Source: Oscarella lobularis (Eukaryota; Porifera; Homoscleromorpha; Homosclerophorida; Oscarellidae). Taken from it: a stretch of 64,000 nt of DNA. The notes below the pieces were generated by a model. It saw nothing but the letters and a program-made list of their open reading frames with translations, searched no databases and was not told the origin of the DNA. The stretch lies in contig NC_089186.1 in NCBI RefSeq assembly GCF_947507565.1, positions 2,232,001 to 2,296,000 on the forward strand, read 5' to 3'. This document shows positions 1 through 12,893 of the stretch, piece by piece. Within the stretch, counting starts at the first letter, position 1. Each line of letters opens with the position of its first letter. The position numbers were made by a program, and so were the translations under genes.

Positions 1-3000
1 GCGTGTTCAAGTTCCATCAATCGTTCAGCGAAAGTTCGCTACTTGGATGAAAAAGGAGCAAACTGTCAAGCAAAAGATCACGTGAGATGTTGTTTATTTG
101 CTACAAATTCAACAAATCGCCGTCTTTTTTATTCAGAAAGGGAAAACGGCTTTGTTTTATGCCATCAAACCCTCAGATGATGTGAAAGATGTTCTTCGAT
201 ATCTTGTCATTGAGAAAGGCATTGATATCAATTCTGTTGATAAGGTCGCATTCTTACGATATTTTGCATTTTTGTTTGTTAATCCTATTTTTAGGAGGGA
301 AGGACACCCTTATTGGACGCATGTGAATATCATCCTTCTTTCCTTGTCATTCAGCAACTAATTGAATTAGGAGCTGATGTCTCTGTCAGAAATAAGGTTA
401 GTCAGAATTCTCATTTCTCAATCGTTCTCTATTCAAATCTTTGTAGAACAAACAAAATGCATTGCATATGGTTGCAAAAAGCTATTCAAGAGACGCATCA
501 GTTATTGATCTATTGATTAAGAAGGGTGTTGACGTCACGTGTCAAGATCAGGTGACGTGATTTTCTTGTAAATTAGAGAGAATCTATAAACGTAAATTTA
601 AGGACGGAAAGACGCCTCATCAAGTGGCCTATCATGGTGAAATCAGAGCTCTCCTTCGACAGCATTACGTACGTCATCATTTTGATTGAGTTCTCTTATG
701 TATTTATTTTAATAGGACGCCGCGCGATTTTCCGTTCTTCAACGAGAAACGGTTCGTCCGGATTCAATTAAATTCTGCGTAGTTGGCAGCGAAATGGCGG
801 GAAAAACGACGTTCGTCATTTCTCTTCTTCAACTCAATCAACCTCTACCCAAGAACGAAGATCGTACGCCGGGCGTGGAAATTCACAATTGCCAAATTCC
901 GGGAGTTGGCAAAGGATCGGCGTGGGACTTTGGGGCCCAACCCACATTCCACAGTGCACACGGTCTCTTCTTTCAAAAGTCCAATACATTGTTCATTCTT
1001 GTCCTTCCTGTTCGGAAAGGAGAAAAGATGACGTCAGAAAGGATTCTTCGTCTTCTAGAAAAGGGAAGATTTTGGTGTGCATTCTCTAAAGCTGCATTGA
1101 GAACGCTTCCGCCTCACTTGAAATCACGCATTCGCCTTCTTGTGATCTTCAATCTAATTGGTTTCAATGAGGAGGCGGGAGTTGAAGTGAGGTTCGAGCT
1201 GAAACAAATCGCCGAAATTCTTCAAAACGAATTTGGAGACACTTTTGAAATTTCAGGCGTGCTTGAAATGGATTGCAGCAAGCGCCAATCAGATCGGATG
1301 AACGACTGTCGAAAGAAACTGAAATACATCCGCGAAAAAATGCTAGAGGTAATAGCTGAGTCCTCTTTAGTACTTTATCTTAAAATGTATCTTTGCACAC
1401 CGACAGACAGCAGATGATGTCCCTAAACTGTGCCATGCCATTGAGCAGTATCTTTCTCTTCCCAATGAGAAGAGAAAGAATCCACTGGCGTATTTTCTGA
1501 CAGCTGATGAATTTGAAAAGTGGGTTGCTGAAAAAGTTGGCATCAAATTGGCTGAGGACGAGAAAAAAGTGGCGTGGAGTATCTAGACTCGTCTGGAATA
1601 GTGAGTAAATCTTATATGTTTATTTGTGAATCATATATTATGTTTACGTAGATAATTAATCTTGGTCGTCGAATTTGCCTACAGCCTATCTGGCTTTGTC
1701 ACAGTGTGATCGGTCCTCTTCTCGCTCCGCCTTATTTCGTTGTCGCTATGCCAGCTATAAAATCGGGCAGAGCGTCAAAGAAAGATATTCAATCGGCTCT
1801 GACGAATTTCGGAAATTATCTCAAGCAAAAGGGCAACCCGTCTCCATTCGTGGTGACAGCCGACGAAGCAATTGAAATTCTTCGCTACTTGGAGCTGTGC
1901 GTTCCAATAGAAAACGAGCCAGAAGTGTATCAAATTCCGGCGCTTCTTGACGATTCAATTCCTCGCGACGCCTGGGTTGAAGATCCGATGCTGGACGTGT
2001 ATCGTGGTCAACGATACGAGTGCGCCCGTTGCGTCGACATCATCTCGCCGTCATCATTCGTTGCCTTTCAGTGCCGATGCTCGTTTCTAGAAAACGTAAG
2101 CCACCGGGCGTGGAAGGACGGCGTCAAATTGGTGAAAATCGTCGGTGACAAAGTAATTGAATGTCTCATTGAAACCGGAATAAAGAAGGAGCACTGCTGC
2201 ATCGACGTCATTCTTCGCTGGTCCAGCAAAGCCGACTGCGAAAGAGAGGCCAAAGAATTCCTTGACGAGCTCAAAACGATGATCGCGAAGGCGTGCGACG
2301 AGAGAAGCCCGGGTGTCATACTCAATTGGTTCTATTTGGACAGTACTCATCTCAAACAACTTGACGAAGATCCGGCTATTTATTCATCGAGCGAAGTCGA
2401 TCAAAAGGTCAATGCCGCGGCTTTCAATAATTTCTTGTTTTCAACTCGCCCGGAAAAATGGAATCGTTCGTCTATTAGAGACCTGGTGATTATGGAAGAG
2501 AAGCCAGAGGTAATGATTTCAATCAGAAGAATGTCTTTTTGAATTTCTCTCGTACTAGAGCACAGCCGTTTCTGTGGATTCTCCTCCAACTCGCTTTTTG
2601 ACAGGTGCTCGCTCCGAGTATTTTCCCGACGACGATGAGTTGTCAGACCATGTGATCATGGAAGAGAAGCACGAGGTAATTATTTAGACAAGCAATGCGG
2701 GATATTCAATATCTCTTATATTTAGCATGACCCGGTTTCTCAGCAAACTTTATTCGCTTCGGGTACACGCTCCGATTCTCCCGCTAAAGATTCTTTTTCC
2801 GACGACGATGAGTTGGTATCAGACCAGGTGATCATGCAAGAGAAGCAAGAGGTAATGATTTAGACAAGCAATGTGGGATATTCAATATTTCTTATATTTA
2901 GCATGACCCGGTTTCTCAGCAAACTTTCTTCGCTTCAGGTGCACGCTCCGATTCTCCCCCTAAAGATTCTTTTCCTGGCGACGACGAGTTGCTTACGGAC

Positions 3001-3255
3001 CAGGTGATAACAGCGTGCTCTCGCGTCCGAGGATCACTCTGGGAAGAAATTGGCGCTTGCGTCATTGATTTGGACGCAATCAAACAGATCCGCGATGACA
3101 CTCGTAGCCACCCCTTACGTATGAAGATGGTGCTCGATTCGTGGAAAACAGCAAAATCACCAACTGTAGGTGAGCTTCTACATTGGTTTGAGGAGGTTGG
3201 CGTTAACCGAACGGTTATCAAAACAAAATACAAAGACCTATATGGACGTAAGTAA
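1..3255 (+). pseudogene. Ankyrin-Roc-COR-Death protein, copy 1 (ARD1), 5' truncated by the window, frameshifted
   Basis: The window opens inside an ankyrin exon (ending QAKDH at about 89). Further single-repeat ankyrin exons follow near 138-240, 300-400, 455-538 and 608-670. One large exon (about 720-1349) holds a Roc-like GTPase domain with P-loop GSEMAGKTT and a switch-II-like DFGAQPTFH. The next exon (about 1412-1600) and the large exon at about 1652-2510 make a COR-like region (IICLQPIW.. to PALLDDSIP). Three similar short exons (about 2605-2990) lead to a Death-fold domain (about 3000-3250) ending YKDLYGRK. At about 1575 one base is missing: GTGGCGTGGAGTAT, where the paralogues read GTG-GCN-GTN-GA-TAT, which puts a stop eight bases later. 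The copy is therefore probably broken, unless this is an assembly error. Domain order matches DAPK1 minus its kinase; a cytosolic signalling or cell-death role is inference. Confidence 0.8.
2600..2995 (+). repeat. Tandemly repeated linker exon in ARD1
   Basis: Three successive exons of about 80-110 bases with near-identical flanking introns encode an acidic linker between COR and Death domains. The core is DSPAKDSFSDDDEL..DQVIM.EK, and the HDPVSQQT start is shared by the second and third. The last copy runs straight into the Death domain (LLTDQVITACSRV). The other four paralogues in the window have a single junction here, so this is an exon duplication specific to copy 1. Confidence 0.7.
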
Positions 3256-3258
3256 CCA

Positions 3259-3715
3259 GTTTTTTTATTTCTGTTCTTTATCGTTTTGGCAAGCTGTGCT
3301 ATTTGTATAAGGTATCGTTTTCTGATATTTTGCTAACTGTGACCATTTTTTATTTTAGATTTTTTTCGTTATTTTTCGTTAAGATACATACGGTACCTAT
3401 ATCCATATGTCAATTCCCGTACGTGTAGGCGTCCAACGCACGGAAAGACGTCGAAATGAAGAAGGAGTCCGCTGAAAAGGACCATGAACAGCAAAGGAAA
3501 GACAAAGACTCCGCAGCCGTCGAGAATGAACAGGAAACGGGGAGCGGGATCTCCCTTTGGGAAACCAACTGAGGAAATGTCGAAGACTCGAGACCACGTT
3601 CGACGAACAAGCACTACATCGCTTTGCGATCGACGCATCGCAAGCTGAATCGCGTCGCTCTTCGCCAAGTTCTCATCGCCTCCTTTCTGGAAAGTTCGTG
3701 TGTCTCTTTCAATCG
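3259..3715. other. Gap between ARD1 and the minisatellite
   Basis: No convincing gene. A short plus-strand open stretch at 3454-3570 (MKKESAEKDHEQQ.. to SLWETN) is charged and follows an acceptor-like CGTGTAG, but I cannot assign it. The last 50 bases (AAGTTCTCATCGCCT, then TTTCAATCGAAGG) recur on the far side of the minisatellite at about 12967-13010. Confidence 0.5.
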
Positions 3716-4492
3716 AAGGTACGTACACCTCCATATATACACCGCCTGCCGGAATATATACACCGCCTCTCGGCGGAGTACGTACACCGCCTGCCAGAAT
3801 ATATACACCGCCTGCTGGCGGAGTACGTACACCGCTTGCCGGAATATATACACCGCCTGCCGGAATATATACACCGCCTGCCGGCGGAGTACGTACACCG
3901 CCTGCCGGAATATATACACCGCCTGTCGGCGGAGTACGTACACCGCCTGCCAGAATATATACACCGCCTGTCGGCGTAGTACGTACACCGCCTGCCGGAA
4001 TATATACACCACCTCCCGGCGGAGTACGTACACCGCCTGCCAGAATATATACACCGCCTGCTGGCGGAGTACGTACACCGCTTGCCGGAATATATACACC
4101 GCCTGCCGGAATATATACACCGCCTGCCGGCGGAGTACGTACACCGCCTGCCGGAATATATACACGGCCTGCCGGAATATATACACCGCGTGCCGGAATA
4201 TATACACCGCCTGCCGGAATATATACACCGCCTGTCAGCGGAGTACGTACACCGCCTGCCAGAATATATACACCGTCTGCCGGAATATATACACCGCTTG
4301 CCGGAATATATACACCGCCTGCCGGAATATATACACCGCCTGCCGGCAAAGTACGTACACTGCCTTCCGGAATATATACTCCGCTTGCCGGAATATATAC
4401 ACCGCCTGCCCGCGGAGTATGTACACCGCTTCCGTAATATATACACTGCCTGTCGGCAAAGTACGTACACTGCCTTCCGGAATATATACACC

Positions 4493-4708
4493 GTTGTAGC
4501 CGATGTAGTCGTTGTAGCCGTTGTAGTAGTTGTAGTCGTTGTAGTCATTGTAGCCGTTGCAGTCATTGTAGTCATTGTAGCCGTTGTAGTCGTTGTAGTC
4601 ATTGTAGCCGTTGCAGTCATTGTAGTCATTGTAGTCATTGTAGCCGTTGTAGTCGTTGTAGTCATTGTAGCCGTTGTGGTAGTTGTTGTAGTTGTAGCCG
4701 TTGTAGTT
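4493..4708. repeat. Short 9-nt tandem array (GTTGTAGYC), 0.2 kb
   Basis: About 24 units of GTTGTAGTC/GTTGTAGCC/ATTGTAGTC. It is entered from ATATATACACC and left through GTAGTTTCTTGCC, exactly as the large array at 5548-8580 is. It is therefore a short allele-like paralogue of that array. Confidence 0.9.
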
Positions 4709-5547
4709 TCTTGCCAAAATATATACACCGCCTGCCGGCGGAGTACGTACACGCCTGCCGGAATATATACACAGCCTGCCCGCGGAGTATGTACACCGCT
4801 TCCGTAATATATACACCGCCTGCCTCCGGAGTACGTACACGGCTTGCCGTAATATATACACCGCCTGCCGGCGGAGTACGTACACGCCTTAGGGAATATA
4901 TACACCGCCTGCCCGCGGAGTATGTACACCGCTTGCCGTAATATATACACCGCTTGGCGGAATATATACAATGCCTGCCGGCGGAGTACGTACACTGCCT
5001 TCCGGAATATATACACCGCTCTCCGGAGTATATACACCGCCTGCCGGCGGAGTACGTACACGCCTGCCGGTATATATACACCGCCTTCCGGCAGAGTACG
5101 TACACTGCCTTCCGGAATATATACACCGCTTTCCGGAATATATACACCGCCTGCCGGCGGAGTACGTATACGCCTGCCGGAATATATACACCGCTTGCCG
5201 GCGGTGTACGTACACGCCTGCCGGTATATATACACCGCCTGCCGGCGGAGTACGTACACCGCCTGCCGGAATATATATACACCGCCTGCCGGAATATATA
5301 CACCGCTTGCCGGAATATATACACCGACTGCCGGCGGAGTATGTATACACCTGCCGGAATATATACACCGCCTACCGGCGGAGTACGTACACCGCTTGCC
5401 GTAATATATACACCGCCTGCTGGCAGAGTACGTACACGCCTGCAGGAATATATACACCGCCTGCCCGCGGAGTATGTACACCGCTTCCGTAATATATACA
5501 CTGCCTGTCGGCAAAGTACGTACACTGCCTTCCTGAATATATACACC

Positions 5548-8500
5548 GTTGTAGCCGTTGTAGTCGTTGTAGTCGTTGTAGCCGTTGTAGTCGTTGTAGC
5601 CGTTGTAGTCGTTGTAGCCGTTGTAGTCGTTGTAGCCGTTGTAGCCGTTGCAGTCATTGTAGTCATTGTAGTCATTGTAGTCGTTGTAGCCGTTGTAGTC
5701 GTTGTAGCCGTTGCAGCCGTTGTAGTCGTTGTAGCCGTTGTAGTCGTTGTAGCCGTTGTAGCCGTTGTAGTCGTTGTAGTCGTTGTAGCCGTTGTAGCCG
5801 TTGTAGCCGTTGTAGTCGTTGTAGCCGTTGTAGTCGTTGTAGTCGTTGTAGTCATTGTAGCCGTTGCAGTCATTGTAGTCATTGTAGTCATTGTAGTCGT
5901 TGTACCCGTTGTAGTCGTTGTAGCCGTTGTAGTCGTTGTAGCCGTTGTAGTCGTTGTAGTCGTTGTAGTCATTGTAGCCGTTGCTGTCATTGTAGTCATT
6001 GTAGTCATTGTAGTCGTTGTAGCCGTTGTAGTCGTTGTAGCCGTTGTAGTCGTTGTAGCCGTTGTAGTCGTTGTAGTCGTTGTAGTCGTTGTAGCCGTTG
6101 TAGTCGTTGTAGCCGTTGTAGTCGTTGTAGCCGTTGTAGCCGTTGTAGTCATTGTAGCCGTTGTAGTCGTTGTAGCCGTTGTAGTCGTTGTAGCCGTTGT
6201 AGCCGTTGTAGTCGTTGTAGCCGTTGTAGTCATTGTAGCCGTTGCAGTCATTGTAGTCATTGTAGTCATTGTAGTCGTTGTAGCCGTTGTAGTCGTTGTA
6301 GTCGTTGTAGCCGTTGTAGTCGTTGTAGTCGTTGTAGTCATTGTAGCCGTTGCAGTCATTGTAGTCATTGTAGTCATTGTAGTCGTTGTAGCCGTTATAG
6401 TCGTTGTAGCCGTTGTAGTCGTTGTAGTCGTTGTAGTCATTGTAGCCGTTGCAGTCATTGTAGTCATTGTAGTCATTGTAGTCGTTGTAGCCGTTGTAGT
6501 CGTTGTAGTCGTTGTAGCCGTTGTAGTCGTTGTAGTCGTTGTAGTCATTGTAGCCGTTGCAGTCATTGTAGTCATTGTAGTCATTGTAGTCGTTGTAGCC
6601 GTTGTAGTCGTTGTAGCCGTTGTAGTCGTTGTAGTCGTTGTAGTCATTGTAGCCGTTGCAGTCATTGTAGTCATTGTAGTCATTGTAGTCGTTGTAGCCG
6701 TTGTAGTCGTTGTAGTCGTTGTAGCCGTTGTAGTCGTTGTAGTCGTTGTAGTCATTGTAGCCGTTGCAGTCATTGTAGTCATTGTAGTCATTGTAGTCGT
6801 TGTAGCCGTTGTAGTCGTTGTAGTCGTTGTAGCCGTTGTAGTCGTTGTAGTCGTTGTAGTCATTGTAGCCGTTGCAGTCATTGTAGTCATTGTAGTCATT
6901 GTAGTCGTTGTAGCCGTTGTAGTCGTTGTAGCCGTTGTAGTCGTTGTAGCCGTTGTAGCCGTTGTAGCCGTTGTAGTCGTTGTAGCCGTTGTAGTCGTTG
7001 TAGTCGTTGTAGCCGTTGTAGTCGTTGTAGTCATTGTAGTCATTGTAGTCGTTGTAGCCGTTGTAGTCGTTGTAGCCGTTGTAGTCGTTGTAGTCGTTGT
7101 AGTCATTGTAGCCGTTGCAGTCATTGTAGTCATTGTAGTCATTGTAGTCGTTGTAGCCGTTGTAGCCGTTGTAGCCGTTGTAGTCGTTGTAGCCGTTGTA
7201 GTCGTTGTAGTCGTTGTAGCCGTTGTAGTCATTGTAGTCATTGTAGTCATTGTAGTCGTTGTACCCGTTGTAGTCGTTGTAGCCGTTGTAGTCGTTGTAG
7301 CCGTTGTAGTCGTTGTAGTCGTTGTAGTCATTGTAGCCGTTGCTGTCATTGTAGTCATTGTAGTCATTGTAGTCGTTGTAGCCGTTGTAGTCGTTGTAGC
7401 CGTTGTAGTCGTTGTAGTCGTTGTAGTCGTTGTAGTCGTTGTAGCCGTTGTAGCCGTTGTAGTCATTGTAGCCGTTGTAGTCGTTGTAGCCGTTGTAGTC
7501 GTTGTAGCCGTTGTAGCCGTTGTAGTCGTTGTAGCCGTTGTAGTCGTTGTAGCCGTTGTAGTCGTTGTAGTCGTTGTAGTCGTTGTAGCCGTTGTAGCCG
7601 TTGTAGTCGTTGTAGCCGTTGTAGTCGTTGTAGCCGTTGTAGTCGTTGTAGCCGTTGTAGTCGTTGTAGCCGTTGTAGTCGTTGTAGCCGTTGTAGCCGT
7701 TGTAGTCATTGTAGCCGTTGTAGTCGTTGTAGCCGTTGTAGTCGTTGTAGCCGTTGTAGCCGTTGTAGCCATTGTAGCCGTTGTAGTCGTTGTAGCCGTT
7801 GTAGTCGTTGTAGTCGTTGTAGTCGTTGTAGCCGTTGTAGTCGTTGTAGCCGTTGTAGCCGTTGTAGTCGTTGTAGCCGTTGTAGTCATTGTAGCCGTTG
7901 CAGTCATTGTAGTCATTGTAGTCATTGTAGTCGTTGTAGCCGTTGTAGTCGTTGTAGTCGTTGTAGCCGTTGTAGTCGTTGTAGTCGTTGTAGTCATTGT
8001 AGCCGTTGCAGTCATTGTAGTCATTGTAGTCATTGTAGTCGTTGTAGCCGTTGTAGTCGTTGTAGCCGTTGTAGTCGTTGTAGTCGTTGTAGTCATTGTA
8101 GCCGTTGCAGTCATTGTAGTCATTGTAGTCATTGTAGTCGTTGTAGCCGTTGTAGTCGTTGTAGTCGTTGTAGCCGTTGTAGTCGTTGTAGTCGTTGTAG
8201 TCATTGTAGCCGTTGCAGTCATTGTAGTCATTGTAGTCATTGTAGTCGTTGTAGCCGTTGTAGTCGTTGTAGCCGTTGTAGTCGTTGTAGTCGTTGTAGT
8301 CATTGTAGCCGTTGCAGTCATTGTAGTCATTGTAGTCATTGTAGTCGTTGTAGCCGTTGTAGTCGTTGTAGCCGTTGTAGTCGTTGTAGCCGTTGTAGCC
8401 GTTGTAGCCGTTGTAGTCGTTGTAGCCGTTGTAGTCGTTGTAGTCGTTGTAGCCGTTGTAGTCGTTGTAGTCATTGTAGTCGTTGTAGCCGTTGTAGTCG

Positions 8501-8580
8501 TTGTAGCCGTTGTAGTCGTTGTAGTCGTTGTAGCCGTTGTAGTCGTTGTAGTCGTTGTAGCCGTTGTAGTCGTTGTAGTT
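5548..8580. repeat. Large 9-nt tandem array (GTTGTAGYC) with higher-order structure, 3.0 kb
   Basis: About 337 units of a 9-mer with C/T and G/A variants at fixed positions. A diagnostic variant unit containing GTTGCAG falls at 6241, 6349, 6448, 6556, 6655, 6763 and 6871, and again at 7897, 8005, 8104, 8212 and 8311. The spacing is 108 or 99 bases, i.e. 12 or 11 units. This is a higher-order repeat produced by unequal exchange of blocks rather than single-unit slippage. The plus strand is strongly G/T-rich. Confidence 0.93.
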
Positions 8581-9069
8581 TCTTGCCGGAATATATACAC
8601 CGTCTTCCGGCGGAGTACGTACACTGCCTTCCGGAATATATACACAGCTTTCCGGAATATATACACCGCTTGCCGGCGGAGAACGTACACGCCTGCCAGC
8701 GGAGTACGTACACCGCTTGCCGGAATATATACACCGGCCCCCGGCGGAGTACATGCTTGCCGGTATAATTACACCGCTTGCCGGAATATATACACCGCCT
8801 GCCGGAATATATACACCGCCTGCCGGCGGAGTACGTACACGCCTACCGGAATATATACACCGCTTGCCGGATAATATACACTGCCCTCCGGAATATATAC
8901 ACCGCCTGCCGGAATATATACACCGCTTGCCGGAATATATACACCGCCTGCCGGAATATATACACTGCCCTCCGGAATATATACACCGCCTGCCGGCGGA
9001 GTACGTACACCGCTTGCCGGAATATATACACCGCTTGCCGGAATATATACACCGCTTGCCTGCGGAGTA

Positions 9070-9940
9070 CGTACATGCTTGCCTGTATATTTACACCTCT
9101 TGCTAGAATATATACACCGCCTGCCGGAATATATACACCGCTTGCCAGAATATATACACCGCTTGCCGGCGGAGTGCGTACACGCCTGCCGGTATATATA
9201 CTGTACACCGCTTGCCGGAATATATACACCGCTTGCCGGAATATATACACCGCTTGCCTGCGGAGTACGTACATGCTTGCCGGTATATTTACACCGCTTG
9301 CCGGAATATATACACCGCCTGCCGGAATATATACACTGTTTGCCGGAATATATACACCGCCTGCCGGCGGAGTACGTACACCCCTGCCGGAATATATACA
9401 CCGCTTGCCGGAATATATACACTGTTTGCCGGAATATATACACCGCCTGCCGGCGGAGAACGTACACGCCTGCCAGCGGAGTACGTACACCGCTTGCCGG
9501 AATATATACACCGCCCCCCGGCGGAGTACATGCTTGCCGGTATATTTACACCGCTTGCCGGAATATATACACCGCTTGCCGGCGGAGTACCTACACCGCT
9601 TGCCGGAATATATACACCGCCTGCCGGAATATATACACCGCCTGCCGGAATATATACACCGCTTGCCGGCGGAGTACGTACACCGCTTTGCCGGAATATA
9701 TGACACCGCCTGTCGGAATATATACACCGCCTGCCGGCGGAGTACGTACACACCTGTCGGAATATTTGCACCGCTTGCCGGCGGAGTACGTACACCGCCT
9801 GCCGGAATATATACACCGCCCTTCGGCGGAGTACGTACACCGCCTGCCAGAATATATACACCGCCTACCTGCGGAGTACGTACACCGCCTGCCGGAATAT
9901 ATACACCGCCTTCCGGAATATATACACCGCCTGCCGGAAT
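9070..9940. repeat. Minisatellite segment duplicated 1754 bases downstream
   Basis: A run with unusual variants (CTTGCCTGTATATTTACACC, TATATATACTGTACACC, CGGAGTACATGC, CTTTGCCGGAATATATGACA) is repeated with the same order and spacing at about 10824-11694, an offset of 1754. Because the variant order is preserved, this is a block duplication within the array. Confidence 0.88.
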
Positions 9941-12893
9941 ATATACACCGCCTGCCGGCGGAGTACGTACACCGCCTGCCGGAATATATACACCCCCTGC
10001 CGGCGGAGTACGTACACCGCTTGCCGGAATATATACACCGCCTGCCGGAATATATACACCGCCTGCCGGAATATATACACCGCCTGCCGGCGGAGTACGT
10101 ACACCGCCTGCCGGAATATATACACCGCCTGCCGGCGGAGTACGTACACCGCTTGCCGGAATATATACACCGCCTGCCGGAATATATACACCGCCTGCCG
10201 GAATATATACACCGCCTGCCGGCGGAGTACGTACACCGCCTGCTGGCGGAGTACGTACACCGCCTGCCGGAATATATACACCGCCTGCCGGAATATATAC
10301 ACCGCCTGCCGGAATATATACACCCCCTGCCGGCGGAGTACGTACACCGCTTGCCGGAATATATACACCGCCTGCCGGAATATATACACCGCCTGCCGGA
10401 ATATATACACCGCCTGCCGGCGGAGTACGTACACCGCCTGCCGGAATATATACACCGCCTGCCGGCGGAGTACGTACACCCCTTGCCGGAATATATACAC
10501 CGCCTGCCGGAATATATACACCGCCTGCCGGAATATATACACCGCCTGCCGGCGGAGTACGTACACCGCCTGCCGGAATATATACACCGCCTGCCGGCGG
10601 AGTACGTACACCGCTTGCCGGAATATATACACCGCCTGCCGGAATATATACACCGCCTGCCGGAATATATACACCGCCTGCCGGAATATATACACCGCCT
10701 GCCGGCGGAGTACGTACACCGCCTGCCGGAATATATACACCGCCTGCCGGCGGAGTACGTACACCGCTTGCCGGAATATATACACCGCTTGCCGGAATAT
10801 ATACACCGCTTGCCTGCGGAGTACGTACATGCTTGCCTGTATATTTACACCGCTTGCTAGAATATATACACCGCCTGCCGGAATATATACACCGCTTGCC
10901 AGAATATATACACCGCTTGCCGGCGGAGTGCGTACACGCCTGCCGGTATATATACTGTACACCGCTTGCCGGAATATATACACCGCTTGCCGGAATATAT
11001 ACACCGCTTGCCTGCGGAGTACGTACATGCTTGCCGGTATATTTACACCGCTTGCCGGAATATATACACCGCCTGCCGGAATATATACACTGTTTGCCGG
11101 AATATATACACCGCCTGCCGGCGGAGTACGTACACCCCTGCCGGAATATATACACCGCTTGCCGGAATATATACACTGTTTGCCGGAATATATACACCGC
11201 CTGCCGGCGGAGAACGTACACGCCTGCCAGCGGAGTACGTACACCGCTTGCCGGAATATATACACCGCCCCCCGGCGGAGTACATGCTTGCCGGTATATT
11301 TACACCGCTTGCCGGAATATATACACCGCTTGCCGGCGGAGTACCTACACCGCTTGCCGGAATATATACACCGCCTGCCGGAATATATACACCGCCTGCC
11401 GGAATATATACACCGCTTGCCGGCGGAGTACGTACACCGCTTTGCCGGAATATATGACACCGCCTGTCGGAATATATACACCGCCTGCCGGCGGAGTACG
11501 TACACACCTGTCGGAATATTTGCACCGCTTGCCGGCGGAGTACGTACACCGCCTGCCGGAATATATACACCGCCCTTCGGCGGAGTACGTACACCGCCTG
11601 CCAGAATATATACACCGCCTACCTGCGGAGTACGTACACCGCCTGCCGGAATATATACACCGCCTTCCGGAATATATACACCGCCTGCCGGAATATATAC
11701 ACCCCCTGCCGGCGGAGTACGTACACCGCTTGCCGGAATATATACACCGCCTGCCGGAATATATACACCGCCTGCCGGAATATATACACCGCCTGCCGGC
11801 GGAGTACGTACACCGCCTGCCGGAATATATACACCGCCTGCCGGCGGAGTACGTACACCGCTTGCCGGAATATATACACCGCCTGCCGGAATATATACAC
11901 CGCCTGCCGGAATATATACACCGCCTGCCGGAATATATACACCGCCTGCCGGCGGAGTACGTACACCGCCTGCCGGAATATATACACCGCCTGCCGGCGG
12001 AGTACGTACACCGCTTGCCGTAATATATACACCGCCTGCCGGAATATATACACCCCCTGCCGGCGGAGTACGTACACCGCTTGCCGGAATATATACACCG
12101 CCTGCCGGAATATATACACCGCCTGCCGGAATATATACACCGCCTGCCGGCGGAGTACGTACACCGCCTGCTGGCGGAGTACGTACACCGCCTGCCGGAA
12201 TATATACACCGCCTGCCGGAATATATACACCGCCTGCCGGAATATATACACCGCCTGCCGGCGGAGTACGTACACCGCCTGCCGGAATATATACACCGCC
12301 TGCCGGCGGAGTACGTACACCGCTTGCCGGAATATATACACCGCCTGCCGGAATATATACACCCCCTGCCGGCGGAGTACGTACACCGCTTGCCGGAATA
12401 TATACACCGCCTGCCGGAATATATACACCGCCTGCCGGAATATATACACCGCCTGCCGGCGGAGTACGTACACCGCCTGCTGGCGGAGTACGTACACCGC
12501 CTGCCGGAATATATACACCGCCTGCCGGAATATATACACCGCCTGCCGGAATATATACACCGCCTGCCGGCGGAGTACGTACACCGCCTGCCGGAATATA
12601 TACACCGCCTGCCGGCGGAGTAGGCAGGCGGAGTACGTACACCGCTTGCCGGAATATATACACCGCCTGCCGGAATATATACACCGCCTGCCGGAATATA
12701 TACACCGCTTGCCGGAATATATACACCGCCTGCCGGCGGAGTACGTAAACCGCTTGCCGGAATATATACACCGCTTGCCGGAATATATACACCGCCTCTC
12801 GGCGGAGTACGTACACCGCCTGCCAGAATATATACACCGCCTGCCGGAATATATACACCGCCTGCCGGCGGAGTACGTACACCGCTTGCCGGA

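Larger units (their letters stand above)
3716..12893. repeat. 9.2-kb composite minisatellite (21/24-nt modules with nested 9-nt arrays)
   Basis: Most of the region is built from a core CCGCCTGCCGG followed by either AATATATACA (21-nt module) or CGGAGTACGTACA (24-nt module). Single-base variants (CTTGCC, TGTCGG, CCAGAA) are scattered through it. Two 9-nt arrays interrupt it at 4493-4708 and 5548-8580. All unit lengths are multiples of three and few units contain stop triplets, so very long open frames appear in most of the six frames (up to about 1680 codons). These translate to low-complexity repeats such as YNDYNG, TTTA, PPAGGVYI and RQAVYIF. They lack a conserved start, splice pattern or non-repeat domain, so I treat the region as non-coding satellite DNA. 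Confidence 0.95.

Noticed and set aside
3454..3570. Possible extra 3' exon of ARD1 (MKKESAEKDHEQQ..)
   Set aside because: The other four copies end directly after the Death domain with a stop, and ARD1 has a stop at the same place.
3716..12893. CRISPR-like alternation of two repeat modules
   Set aside because: Units are directly adjacent without unique spacers, and the genome is eukaryotic.
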